Shown here: piece after piece, positions 14,757-23,178 of the stretch
How positions within the stretch are numbered: the stretch's first letter is position 1
Layout: the number at the start of each line of letters is the position of its first letter
Source: Erythrobacter sp. SCSIO 43205
GTDB lineage: Bacteria; Pseudomonadota; Alphaproteobacteria; Sphingomonadales; Sphingomonadaceae
Assembly (NCBI RefSeq): GCF_019904235.1
Contig: NZ_CP063202.1
Coordinates: 1,922,001-1,986,000 of the forward strand
Direction of reading: 5' to 3'
Length of the DNA: 64,000 nucleotides
Notes under the pieces: generated by a model
Database searches by the model: none
What the model was told of the DNA's origin: nothing
The model's input: the letters and a program-made list of their open reading frames with translations, nothing else
Made by a program: the position numbers and the translations under genes

Positions 14757-14898
14757 GCTATAAAGGTTCAGAAAGTGGCTTAGCGCCATGTCTCGATTGT
14801 GCTACAAGTGCTTGTAAATCAAAGGGCGGGTCAGGTTCAAACGGCACCAAGCCCCTGCCTCCCGAAGACAGTGCTCTACCAGGCTGAGCTACTCCCCG
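14757..14898 (-). other. Probable phage attachment site: tRNA-Pro(CGG) 5' half without a matching 3' half
   Basis: On the minus strand 14898-14855 give an acceptor 5' strand CGGGGAG, a D-arm (GCTC/GAGC with AGCCTGGTA) and a complete anticodon arm with loop TTCGGGA, that is tRNA-Pro(CGG). Beyond 14854 neither a T-arm nor the CTCCCCG needed to close the acceptor is present. The 3' side points at the integrase gene, the geometry of integration into a tRNA 3' half. I read this as the attR side of the element; the rest of the tRNA would lie at the other end, outside the window. A 12-bp palindrome ACAAGTGCTTGT lies at 14803-14814. Confidence 0.6.
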
Positions 14899-14960
14899 AC
14901 GCTGCGCAAACCGTTTCATAGTTCGAGGCAGGCGGGTGCGTATAAGTCGGGTGTGATGGA

Positions 14961-14989
14961 GTGGCAAGCGGGCAATTGCTGGTTATAGT
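14961..14989 (+). promoter_or_regulatory. Predicted thyA promoter, transcript nearly leaderless
   Basis: GTGGCA (14961-14966), 17-nt spacer, TATAGT (14984-14989). The -10 ends 6 nt before the thyA ATG, so transcription would start at or very near the A of the start codon. No Shine-Dalgarno is visible. Confidence 0.4.
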
Positions 14990-14995
14990 TTAGCT

Positions 14996-15922
14996 ATGAC
15001 GACCCCCCATCCAGAGCAGCAATATCTCGACCTCATGCGCCAGATTTGGGAGCAAGGGAGCGAACGTGTCGATCGCACAGGTGTGGGTACCCGATCAATT
15101 GCGGGCGCAATGCTGCGGTTTGATCTGGATGGCGGTGCGATGCCGCTGCTCACCACCAAGCGAGTGTATTGGAAGACCGCAACGCGCGAAATGCTGTGGT
15201 TCCTGACCGGAGACACGAATATTCGCCCGCTGGTGCTCCAAGGGGTGAAGATATGGAATGAGTGGCCCCATGCTCGCTTCGTTAAAGAGACGGGTGAGGA
15301 CGTTGCGCTAGAGGATTTCGTTCAACGTATTGCTGACGATGAAGACTTCGCCCAAAAGTGGGGAGATCTTGGCCCTGTTTATGGCAAGCAATGGGTCGAT
15401 TGGCCGACCTATAAGCCCCGCGATGACGGACTGTTCGAGGCTGGCCCCGGCATCAATCAGGTTGCCGAAGTGGTCGAGAGCCTTCGCAACAATCCGGGAA
15501 GCCGCAGGCACATTATCGAAGGTTGGAACGTGGCTGAGCTCGACCAGATGGCGCTTCCGCCGTGTCACAAGACCTATCAATTTCATGTAGCAGACGGGCG
15601 GCTCAATTGCCTGCTCTACCAACGCTCATGCGATGTCGCTTTGGGGCTCCCCTTCAACCTGTGGTCAGCCGCGCTTTTGAACCGGATGCTGGCACAACAA
15701 GCCGGGCTTGAGCCGGGGGAATTGATCTGGATGGGCGGGGACGTGCACCTTTACCTGAATCATGCGCATTTGATTGAGGAACAGTTGAGTCGTGTGCCGT
15801 CAGGGCACCCAACTCTCGAAATCACCAGAAAGCCTGAAACAATTTTCGACTACAAAATCGAAGACTTTCTTGTGCATGATTACGCGCCTCAACCACCAAT
15901 CAAGGCTCCTGTTGCGGTGTAA
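14996..15922 (+). CDS. thyA: Thymidylate synthase
   Basis: 308 aa. Catalyses dUMP + 5,10-methylene-THF to dTMP + dihydrofolate in the cytoplasm. The nucleophile Cys190 lies in LPPCHKTYQFHV. The phosphate-binding Arg is in LLYQRSCDVALGLPFN and the N-terminal VDRTGVGTRS loop is present. It is longer than E. coli ThyA (264 aa), with an extra segment around 95-125, as in many alphaproteobacteria. First core gene beyond the integrated element. Confidence 0.96.
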   Translation: MTTPHPEQQYLDLMRQIWEQGSERVDRTGVGTRSIAGAMLRFDLDGGAMPLLTTKRVYWKTATREMLWFLTGDTNIRPLVLQGVKIWNEWPHARFVKETGEDVALEDFVQRIADDEDFAQKWGDLGPVYGKQWVDWPTYKPRDDGLFEAGPGINQVAEVVESLRNNPGSRRHIIEGWNVAELDQMALPPCHKTYQFHVADGRLNCLLYQRSCDVALGLPFNLWSAALLNRMLAQQAGLEPGELIWMGGDVHLYLNHAHLIEEQLSRVPSGHPTLEITRKPETIFDYKIEDFLVHDYAPQPPIKAPVAV

Positions 15923-15993
15923 TTCGCACTGCTTGACCGTGTAATTCGCTGAGGCCTATCCCTCTCCCACACGTTATTTCTGGGAGAGCAGAT

Positions 15994-17301
15994 ATGGCCG
16001 ATGCGGCCTCCAATCGACCTTCACTTGCACTCCACGTGCCAGAGCCCAAGTCACGGCCCGGAGATCCGGTCGATTTTACCGAAGTCCACGTCCCTGATGC
16101 GGGCGCGCAGCCTCGTCCCGACGAAGCGGCCAAGCCTGAGGAAATGAGGGATCTTGCCTATACTCTCGTCCGGGTTCTGGGCGATGATGATCAGGCGCAT
16201 GGGCCATGGGATCCAAAGCTAGATCCTGAAACGCTGCGCACGATGCTCGGTCATATGGCGATGGTCCGCGCTTTTGATGAACGGATGTTCCGCGGACAGC
16301 GTCAGGGCAAAACCTCGTTTTACATGAAATGCACCGGCGAAGAGGCGACCAGCGTCGCTGCATCAATGGCGCTTGCCAGTGACGACATGGTCTTCCCCAG
16401 CTATCGCCAGCAGGGCATTTTGATTGCGCGCGGCTATCCTCTGATCGAGATGATCAACCAGATTTACTCGAACGCAGGTGACAAGCTCAAAGGCCGTCAG
16501 CTGCCGATCATGTATTCGAGCCGTGAGCACAGCTTTTTCTCGATCTCTGGCAACCTTGCAACGCAAACGCCGCAAGCCGTTGGCTGGGCGATGGCCAGCG
16601 CGATCAAGGGCGACAGCCGGATTGCAGCGACATGGGTGGGTGAGGGTTCGACCGCAGAAGGCGACTTTCACTCAGCCTGCACCTTCGCGAGCGTTTACAA
16701 TGCGCCGGTGATCCTCAACGTAATCAACAACCAATGGGCGATTTCGAGCTTCAGCGGTTTTGCCGGCGCAGAGCGCACAACCTTTGCGGCGCGCGCTTTG
16801 GGTTATGGCATCGCTGGCCTTCGCGTGGATGGGAACGATGCACTCGCCTGCTTTGCAGCGCAACAATGGGCGGCCAACCGGGCACGGGCGAACCAAGGTC
16901 CAACCTTGATCGAATATTTCACCTACCGCGCCGAAGGACACTCAACCTCGGATGATCCATCCGGCTATCGTTCAGCACAAGAGCGTGAGGAATGGCCGCT
17001 GGGCGATCCGATCATGCGTTTGAAAAAGCACCTCATCGCAATTGGTGAGTGGGACGAAGAGCGGCAACAGGCGATGGACCTGGCGTGCGCAGAGGAAGTT
17101 AAGAAAACCACTAAGGAAGCCGAGAAGAACGGTATCCTTGGCCACGGCCTTCACCATCCGTTCCACACCATGTTTGAAGACGTGTTCGAGGAACTGCCGT
17201 GGCACCTTCAAGAGCAAGCCAAACAGGCAACGCGTGAGCGCGAGATCAAGTGGCCGGATCAGCATCCAAAGGACTTTGCCGGTGAAGGGGCCGGAAAATG
17301 A
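15994..17301 (+). CDS. bkdA1: Branched-chain 2-oxoacid dehydrogenase E1 component, alpha subunit
   Basis: 435 aa. Forms with the next gene product the thiamine-diphosphate-dependent E1 that decarboxylates 2-oxoisovalerate and related acids from Val, Leu and Ile. The ThDP-binding motif runs from GEGSTAEGDFHSA to NNQWAIS at about residues 214-248. A FRGQRQGKTSFYMKCTGEEA segment matches the branched-chain rather than the pyruvate enzyme. SD GGGAGAG upstream. The stop overlaps the ATG of E1 beta. E3 is not encoded nearby. Confidence 0.93.
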   Translation: MADAASNRPSLALHVPEPKSRPGDPVDFTEVHVPDAGAQPRPDEAAKPEEMRDLAYTLVRVLGDDDQAHGPWDPKLDPETLRTMLGHMAMVRAFDERMFRGQRQGKTSFYMKCTGEEATSVAASMALASDDMVFPSYRQQGILIARGYPLIEMINQIYSNAGDKLKGRQLPIMYSSREHSFFSISGNLATQTPQAVGWAMASAIKGDSRIAATWVGEGSTAEGDFHSACTFASVYNAPVILNVINNQWAISSFSGFAGAERTTFAARALGYGIAGLRVDGNDALACFAAQQWAANRARANQGPTLIEYFTYRAEGHSTSDDPSGYRSAQEREEWPLGDPIMRLKKHLIAIGEWDEERQQAMDLACAEEVKKTTKEAEKNGILGHGLHHPFHTMFEDVFEELPWHLQEQAKQATREREIKWPDQHPKDFAGEGAGK

Positions 17302-18359
17302 GTGATACGGTTGAGAAAAACACCAAGGACACATCCATGGTAAATGGGCGGCGGATGAACATGATTGAGGCGATTAATGACGCTCTCGACATCATGTTGG
17401 AGCGCGATCCCGATGTCATCGTAATGGGTGAAGACGTCGGTTATTTCGGCGGCGTGTTCCGCTGCACCGCTGGACTTCAGGAAAAGCATGGCAAGACCCG
17501 TGTTTTTGATACGCCAATCAGCGAATGCGGCATCATCGGGGTGGCCGTTGGGATGGGGGCTTATGGTCTTCGCCCGGTCCCCGAAATTCAGTTCGCCGAC
17601 TATATCTATCCTGGCCTCGACCAATTGATCTCCGAAGCTGCGCGGCTGCGGTATCGTTCGGCTGCCGAATATATCGCGCCGCTGACTGTTCGTTCGCCCT
17701 TTGGCGGCGGGATTTTTGGCGGACAGACGCACTCCCAATCGCCAGAGAGCATTTTTACTCACGTATCAGGTTTGAAAACGGTCATTCCGGCGACCCCGTA
17801 CGATGCGAAGGGACTGCTCATCAGCTGTATCGAAGACAATGATCCGGTGATCTTCTTCGAGCCCAAGCGTATCTACAACGGGCCGTTCTCTGGCTTTTAC
17901 GATAAGCCTGTCGAGCCATGGAAAAAGCACGCGGCGAGCGAGGTTCCCGAAGGGTATTACAAGATACCGCTTGGTAAAGCGCGCACGGTTCAAGAGGGCG
18001 AGGCGCTTACAGTGCTTGCCTATGGGACCATGGTTCATGTTGCGGAGGCGGTGGCGAAGGAAAAGGGCGTTGATGCTGAAATCCTTGATCTGCGCACTCT
18101 CGTCCCGCTCGACATCGAAGCGATTGAGGCTTCGGTCAAAAAGACCGGGCGCTGCCTTATCGTTCACGAAGCGACCCGCACTAGCGGCTTTGGCGCTGAA
18201 TTGTCTGCCTTGGTGACAGAGCGTTGCTTCTACCACCTCGAAGCCCCGGTTGAGCGCGTCACTGGCTTTGACACACCCTATCCCCACAGCCTCGAATGGG
18301 CTTATTTTCCAGGCCCCGTCCGCATTGGCGAGGCGATGGATAAGATTTTGAAAGACTAA
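17298..18359 (+). CDS. bkdA2: Branched-chain 2-oxoacid dehydrogenase E1 component, beta subunit
   Basis: 353 aa, ATGA overlap with the alpha gene; a second possible start with AAGGA upstream is ATG 17337 (MVNGRRMNMIEAIND). Typical transketolase pyrimidine-binding domain with GEDVGYFGGVF, and the C-terminal domain with HEATRTSGFGAELSA. Pairs with E1 alpha as alpha2beta2. Followed, after a palindromic repeat, by the E2 gene, so one operon bkdA1-bkdA2-bkdB is likely. Confidence 0.93.
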   Translation: MSDTVEKNTKDTSMVNGRRMNMIEAINDALDIMLERDPDVIVMGEDVGYFGGVFRCTAGLQEKHGKTRVFDTPISECGIIGVAVGMGAYGLRPVPEIQFADYIYPGLDQLISEAARLRYRSAAEYIAPLTVRSPFGGGIFGGQTHSQSPESIFTHVSGLKTVIPATPYDAKGLLISCIEDNDPVIFFEPKRIYNGPFSGFYDKPVEPWKKHAASEVPEGYYKIPLGKARTVQEGEALTVLAYGTMVHVAEAVAKEKGVDAEILDLRTLVPLDIEAIEASVKKTGRCLIVHEATRTSGFGAELSALVTERCFYHLEAPVERVTGFDTPYPHSLEWAYFPGPVRIGEAMDKILKD

Positions 18360-18375
18360 GCGCGTGCACTCTCCC

Positions 18376-18485
18376 TCGTCATTGCGAGCCGTAGGCGAAG
18401 CAATCCATGACCGGATGCTTCGTTCAGACGCAATGTCGGGAGATGGATTGCCGCGTCGCCCCCTTGGGGCTCCTCGCAATGACGA
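18376..18485. repeat. MITE-like inverted-repeat element between E1 beta and E2 genes
   Basis: About 110 nt bounded by perfect 13-nt inverted repeats TCGTCATTGCGAG (18376-18388) and CTCGCAATGACGA (18473-18485), with inner partly matching arms (GCAATCCA at 18400-18407, TGGATTGC at 18444-18451). Looks like the small mobile palindromes (REP/MITE type) found in many proteobacteria. It has no coding capacity and can fold into a long hairpin in the bkd mRNA. Confidence 0.7.
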
Positions 18486-18503
18486 AGAAAGAGTGAAGCA
18501 CTA

Positions 18504-19769
18504 ATGGCAAAGTTCACATTCAATATGCCCGATGTGGGCGAGGGCGTCGCAGAAGCCGAGATCGTCGAATGGATGGTCAAGGTTGGGGACACTGTGTCCG
18601 AGGACCAGCATTTGGTCGACGTGATGACCGACAAGGCAACGATCGACATCGAAAGCCCGGTGGATGGCAAAGTCCTCGAAGTCGCTGGCGAAGTCGGTGA
18701 TGTGATTGCGGTTGGCTCAATGCTGCTAGTGATCGAGATCGAAGGCGAGGATACGTCTGAGGTTGAGGTGGAGGAGAAGGCTGAGCCCACGCCAGCTCCC
18801 GAGCCATCACCGACTCCGGCGCCAACGCCTGCTCCCAAGCCAGCACCAGAGCCTACGCCTGCTCCCACGTCTGCGTCTGAGGAAACTGCACCTCAAGCAA
18901 AAGTCCTCGCCTCTCCCGCAGTGCGGCAGCGGGCGCGTGATTTGGGAATTGACCTTGTCGAGGTGAAACCCGCCGAAGATGGCCGTGTGCGCCATGGCGA
19001 TCTCGACCAGTTTCTGGCCTATAACGCAGGAGGCGGCTTCTCGCCCGCGGGTGCAAGCCGCGAAGACGAGACGGTAAAGGTCATCGGCCTGCGCAAACGC
19101 ATCGCGCAAAACATGAGCGCGGCCAAGCGCAACATTCCGCATTTCACCTATGTCGAGGAATGTGATGTTACGGCGCTTGAAGCCATGCGCGCGGATTTGA
19201 ACTCGGCACGCGGAAGCAAGCCAAAGCTTACCATGCTGCCGCTGCTCATCACCGCCTTCTGCAAGCTGCTGCCTAAGTATCCGATGATCAACGCACGCTT
19301 TGACGATGAGGCGGGCGTGGTGACGCGGCATGGCTCGGTTCATCTTGGTATGGCGACGCAGACCGACAATGGCTTGATGGTCCCGGTTATCCGCGATGCT
19401 CAGGCGCGCAATTTGTGGCAATTGGCAAATGAAATTGGCCGTCTGGCCAACGCTGCGCGTGATGGTTCTGCGACGTCAGAAGAGCTTTCGGGCTCGACCC
19501 TGACTGTAACCTCGCTGGGTCCGCTTGGCGGCGTAGCGACCACGCCGGTTATCAATCGCCCCGAAGTTGCAATCATCGGTCCCAACCGCATCATCGAACG
19601 CCCCATGTTCGTTTCCGATGGTCAGGGCGGGGAGCGAATCGAGAAACGCAAGCTGATGAATATCTCGATTTCCTGCGATCACCGTGTGGTTGATGGCTAT
19701 GATGCGGCGAGCTTTATCCAAGAGGTAAAGCAGCTGATCGAGACGCCTGTTTTGCTGCTTTCGGACTAG
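18504..19769 (+). CDS. bkdB: Branched-chain 2-oxoacid dehydrogenase E2 (dihydrolipoyl acyltransferase)
   Basis: 421 aa. Lipoyl domain 1-80 with the lipoylated Lys44 in MTDKATIDIE; a long Pro/Ala/Thr linker (about 90-128); a peripheral E3-binding domain (ASPAVRQRARDLGIDL, about 135-172); a catalytic acyltransferase domain ending in SCDHRVVDG with the active-site His. Transfers the branched acyl group to CoA and forms the complex core. Preceded by AAAGAG. Confidence 0.94.
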   Translation: MAKFTFNMPDVGEGVAEAEIVEWMVKVGDTVSEDQHLVDVMTDKATIDIESPVDGKVLEVAGEVGDVIAVGSMLLVIEIEGEDTSEVEVEEKAEPTPAPEPSPTPAPTPAPKPAPEPTPAPTSASEETAPQAKVLASPAVRQRARDLGIDLVEVKPAEDGRVRHGDLDQFLAYNAGGGFSPAGASREDETVKVIGLRKRIAQNMSAAKRNIPHFTYVEECDVTALEAMRADLNSARGSKPKLTMLPLLITAFCKLLPKYPMINARFDDEAGVVTRHGSVHLGMATQTDNGLMVPVIRDAQARNLWQLANEIGRLANAARDGSATSEELSGSTLTVTSLGPLGGVATTPVINRPEVAIIGPNRIIERPMFVSDGQGGERIEKRKLMNISISCDHRVVDGYDAASFIQEVKQLIETPVLLLSD

Positions 19770-19868
19770 GATGCAAAAAAAGCGCTTTTAGGCTGAAAGA
19801 GGGCGTTGACAGCCCAAACTAGCTGGCCTAGAGGCGCGTCTCCCAAGAGGCGCTAGCCGCTTAAATGC

Positions 19869-19945
19869 GCGGGTGTAGCTCAGTTGGTTAGAGTATCGGC
19901 CTGTCACGCCGAGGGTCGCGGGTTCGAGTCCCGTCACTCGCGCCA
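19869..19945 (+). tRNA. tRNA-Asp (GTC)
   Basis: 77 nt with encoded CCA. Acceptor GCGGGTG/CACTCGC (one G-U), D-arm GCTC..GAGT, anticodon stem TCGGC/GCCGA with loop CTGTCAC (anticodon GTC), T-arm CGGGTTCGAGTCCCG. Plus strand, between bkdB and the convergent transporter gene. Confidence 0.97.
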
Positions 19946-19960
19946 CTTGGGACATTTTCT

Positions 19961-21415
19961 TCAGCTTTGACCGGAAGACAGCGCCGCGAGGTTTGCCTCG
20001 TGTTGCGCCTTGTCGATTTTGTAGCGCGACAGACAGAACAGCGCGCTCATCCATAAGACGAGCAGAGACGGAGCATATAGCGCTCCCAAATTCCACAAAG
20101 TGTCTGGTGCCACGCTGACGAGATCTTCGCCTTGCGGAAAGGCGACGGCAGAAAGGATCAGACCTGCGGCCAACACGCCAAGGCCTTGTGTTGATTTACG
20201 CGTGAAAGTCATCGCTGCATAATAGACGCCTTCACTGCGCTTACCCGTTCGCAGCTGGTTTGATTCGACCAGATCAGCGACCATCGCATAGGCGAGAATC
20301 TGCACCGCGATGATCAGTGCCAGATCAATCACATTGATTGAAAGGATCAGCGGGAAAAGCACCGGATCGCCATTTTCCGGCATCAATCCAGCGAGCCGCA
20401 GCAGATATGGCGCGGGCTGAATGGTGAAGGCCAACAGGCCGAGGACCAGCGCACCTTTTTTCTTGCCAAATTTGCGACCAATCATCGGGCCAATCACCAG
20501 TGCGATACCGGCTGACACAAACACCGTCGCGGTCCAGATGAATATCTGGTGCTCGCTCAGGCCCCAAAAATGTTTGAGCATGAGGAATGCGAGCGAGGTG
20601 TTGAGGCCCGTTGCCATGGCAAACAGGATGGTCGCCAAAAACAGGGCGATGAAACTGCGCTCACGCAAGATGTCGAACATTTCGCGCATGATGGACAGAA
20701 GGCTGAAGCGTTCGGCGCGTGCTGGTGGGGCTTTGCTCAAGCTTGGGATGCGGTGATGCGTTGCCATTGAAGAAAGCACAATCGCGGCAAAGATGATGCA
20801 ACTGGCGAGGATTCCGTAAGTTTCATAGCCCGACCGATCCTGCATCCCTAATGGACCAGCGAGCAGCACGCCGAACATAAGAACACTCATCACATTTCCG
20901 CTTGCCCAAGCAAAGAACATACGGAAGCTCTGGATACTGGTTCGTTCCTCATAATCAGAGGACAGCTCTGGCAGGAGCGCGGATGAAGGCGTTTCGTAGA
21001 ATGTGATGAATGTGCGGATTATGATCGCGAGGCCGGTCAGGTATAGAAACAAACCCATCTGCGACCATTCGGGCGGGTTCCACAAAAGAAAATAGCTGAG
21101 CCCGACGGGAATGGCAGAGGCATACATAAACGGATGTCGCCTGCCCCATCGGGAGCGGAAATTATCAGACCAATAGCCGACCAGAGGATCGGAAATCGCG
21201 TCAATCACCAGCGCGATGAGGATCGCAAGGCCGACAAGGCCGGGCTCCAACCCCACTACCGTTCCGTAAAACAGCAACAGGAAATAGCTAAAGCCGCCTT
21301 CCTTGATCCCTAAGGCCGATGAGCCAAAGCCATGCGTCAGTTTCAGCCATACCGAGGTCGACGCGGATGTGGCTGATGGAGCAGAGTTTTTCTCTGCCAT
21401 TGCCGTGCTTGCCAT
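19961..21415 (-). CDS. GPH-type MFS transporter (glycoside/pentoside/hexuronide:cation symporter family)
   Basis: 484 aa with about 12 hydrophobic segments. The early GFSYFLLLFYGTVVGLEPGLVGLAIL and the DAISDPLVGYWSDNFRSRWGRRHPFM loop between TM2 and TM3 are the signature of the GPH family. Inner-membrane cation-coupled uptake of sugars or related solutes; the substrate cannot be told. Close to alphaproteobacterial members annotated as MelB-like. It ends next to tRNA-Asp. Confidence 0.88.
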   Translation of the reverse strand: MASTAMAEKNSAPSATSASTSVWLKLTHGFGSSALGIKEGGFSYFLLLFYGTVVGLEPGLVGLAILIALVIDAISDPLVGYWSDNFRSRWGRRHPFMYASAIPVGLSYFLLWNPPEWSQMGLFLYLTGLAIIIRTFITFYETPSSALLPELSSDYEERTSIQSFRMFFAWASGNVMSVLMFGVLLAGPLGMQDRSGYETYGILASCIIFAAIVLSSMATHHRIPSLSKAPPARAERFSLLSIMREMFDILRERSFIALFLATILFAMATGLNTSLAFLMLKHFWGLSEHQIFIWTATVFVSAGIALVIGPMIGRKFGKKKGALVLGLLAFTIQPAPYLLRLAGLMPENGDPVLFPLILSINVIDLALIIAVQILAYAMVADLVESNQLRTGKRSEGVYYAAMTFTRKSTQGLGVLAAGLILSAVAFPQGEDLVSVAPDTLWNLGALYAPSLLVLWMSALFCLSRYKIDKAQHEANLAALSSGQS

Positions 21416-21492
21416 ATTTTCTCTCTCCGGGAAGAGAGGCTAAGGCTAAGATTTATTGTTGGCAATGGGCGCGCGTGGAAAGTTCTAAAGCC

Positions 21493-21711
21493 TTATCGGC
21501 CCCATTTCCCGGTTTCCATCCAGATAAGAAAGTTTCCAAGCGGCAGAAGCCAGATCACGCCGAGGAAGATGTAGACCACTGTTTGCGCGAGCCAGTGCCA
21601 GCTTGCGAGGATGTCTGCGAGATAAACCGCGATCAAAATGCCGTAGATCATCAGACCAAGAAACAGGCCGATAATCCCTACAGGTATTCTCCAGGTGGGT
21701 GTCTCGCGCAT
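21493..21711 (-). CDS. DUF2842 small membrane protein
   Basis: 72 aa, ATG 21711 overlapping the fau stop (TGATG). Two transmembrane helices (about 9-32 and 39-60) and the C-terminal LIWMETGKW that marks DUF2842, an alphaproteobacterial family of unknown function often linked to fau. Confidence 0.8.
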   Translation of the reverse strand: MRETPTWRIPVGIIGLFLGLMIYGILIAVYLADILASWHWLAQTVVYIFLGVIWLLPLGNFLIWMETGKWGR

Positions 21712-22280
21712 CAATCCAATCCGTATAGTCGTGTTGGGGTAATCACCCCGTCCAGTGTCTTGTCGTGTGGCTCCGTCGGCAGTTCATCGCACAATTGCAC
21801 ATCCCATGCGAGGCCGATGGCCTTGGTGTCAGGATGTGCGGACAGCCAGCGGTCATAATGTCCGCCACCTTGGCCAAGACGCTCCAGCCTTTTGGTGAAG
21901 CCTACCAAAGGTACGAACACAATATCCGGCGAGATGACTTCAGCCGTCTGTGAGGGTTGAACCAGGCCAAACGGTCCCGGTTCCAGATCGCTGTGGCCAT
22001 GAGGGTCGGTGTGCTCGCGAAACTCCATTGGGGCGGCTTCATTTTCGAAATGGGGCAGGGCGATACGGTGGCCAGCCTCATGGAAGAAGCGGGCGTAAGC
22101 ATTTGTGGGCGCTTCGAATTCTGTCGCGTGGTAGAGGCCGATCACTGCGCCAGCGGCGATTTTGGGAAGGAGCGGACGGGGCGGCGTGTTGAACAGCAGC
22201 GCGCGCACCATATCAGGCTGCGCGGCGACGTGCTCGCGGCGGCTTTTGCGTAGGGCTTTGCGGAGATCAGATTTGGTGAT
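21711..22280 (-). CDS. fau: 5-formyltetrahydrofolate cyclo-ligase with probable ATC start codon
   Basis: Converts 5-formyl-THF to 5,10-methenyl-THF with ATP. The first in-frame ATG (22211) would give 166 aa and omit the N-terminal ATP-binding helix. Upstream in frame the sequence reads TKSDLRKALRKSRREHVAAQ, the typical beginning of this family, preceded by ATC at 22280 and by GGAG 8 nt before it. No ATG, GTG or TTG lies in frame there. I therefore place the start at ATC 22280 (189 aa). The conserved C-terminal GQGGGHYDRWL is intact. Gene order 6S RNA-fau is conserved in proteobacteria. Confidence 0.85.
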   Translation of the reverse strand: MTKSDLRKALRKSRREHVAAQPDMVRALLFNTPPRPLLPKIAAGAVIGLYHATEFEAPTNAYARFFHEAGHRIALPHFENEAAPMEFREHTDPHGHSDLEPGPFGLVQPSQTAEVISPDIVFVPLVGFTKRLERLGQGGGHYDRWLSAHPDTKAIGLAWDVQLCDELPTEPHDKTLDGVITPTRLYGLD

Positions 22281-22408
22281 GTTTGCAGCTCCGAGAAACG
22301 GCCAAAGGTCGCAAGGGTGACCACCCGCCCGCAGCGGTGCCGGAGCGAATGCGGAAGCAGTCTAGCGAGGACGTGCCCGCGGATGCGGGTGCGAAAAACA
22401 AATGCGTA

Positions 22409-22575
22409 GCGGGACCACCATGGGCCGGACCATGAAATCCTCTGACGCCGAAAACGTCAGGTGGGCGCCGTATACTCTAGACCCCAGGACGAACCCGTAA
22501 TCTAAAGAAGGGACAGCTCCCTTGGATTGCTTATAGCCTCAGGGATGTTCGTTGGCTCGTGCCGGGCAGCCCCGC
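22409..22575 (-). ncRNA. ssrS: 6S RNA
   Basis: About 167 nt between zapA and fau, the classical location of ssrS. The ends pair (GCGGG at 22575-22571 with CCCGC at 22413-22409), further arms are G/C-rich, and the middle is a largely unpaired bubble, as needed to mimic an open promoter. Hairpins include CTGACG/CGTCAG at about 22460-22440. Binds sigma70-RNA polymerase and modulates transcription in stationary phase. The boundaries are approximate. Confidence 0.8.
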
Positions 22576-22608
22576 CATGCATCTATTTAGTGCGCCTCAC
22601 CGCGCGCT

Positions 22609-23178
22609 TCAAGAACGTCCTTCAAGCGCATTTGCAGTGGCTTCGGCACGAAGGGCAAGCGCCTCAAGTTTCTCCGCAAGCGCTTTGCTATGCGCAGCGT
22701 TATCTTCAGGACTGCCAAAAAGATCATGTTGGTGACGGGCCTCATCCTGCAAGGAGGCGAGTTCAGACTTCAACCGCGCGTTCTCTTTGCGAGAATGCTC
22801 TTCGGCTTTGCGCAGAGTGTCGATTTCAGCCTGAAGCTCGGCTTTGGCCTTGCTCGAATTTTCCAGCTCTTGTGTTGTCGCCTCGGTCGCCTTTTGCACC
22901 GTGGCCTCGACATCGCTCATCGCGCTTTTGAGTTCGCTGGTCGCTTTTTCAAGCTCCTCGCGCATGGTCGCCATTTGCGTGCGCGCTTCGTCGAGTTCGT
23001 CGGCCATGAAAAGCGCGGCGAAAACCATATTATCCGCCTCTTGAGGCGCGCGCGCGGTGCCAAGTTTGGCGTAATTTTCGTCGATCAGCGCGCCGAATTT
23101 GCGGACCTTTTCCTCATCCGCCGGATCGCAGGCGATTTGGTAATGGCGTGGGCCGATCTGGATTTTGACCTTATTCAC
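22609..23178 (-). CDS. zapA: Cell division protein ZapA with extended coiled coil
   Basis: 189 aa from GTG 23178, chosen for GAGGAG 7 nt upstream; it overlaps the previous stop. ZapA domain 1-90 (VKIQIGPRHYQIACDPADEE, then AALFMADELDEAR), followed by a long coiled coil (about 70-150) and a C-terminal Ala/Leu helix. It promotes FtsZ protofilament bundling at the division site. Twice the length of E. coli ZapA, as in related alphaproteobacteria. It immediately precedes 6S RNA. Confidence 0.85.
   Translation of the reverse strand: MNKVKIQIGPRHYQIACDPADEEKVRKFGALIDENYAKLGTARAPQEADNMVFAALFMADELDEARTQMATMREELEKATSELKSAMSDVEATVQKATEATTQELENSSKAKAELQAEIDTLRKAEEHSRKENARLKSELASLQDEARHQHDLFGSPEDNAAHSKALAEKLEALALRAEATANALEGRS

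Noticed and set aside
14758..14967. Minus-strand frame of 69 codons across the tRNA-Pro remnant
   Set aside because: The peptide (with GVAQPGRALSSGG) is the usual artefact of translating a tRNA gene.
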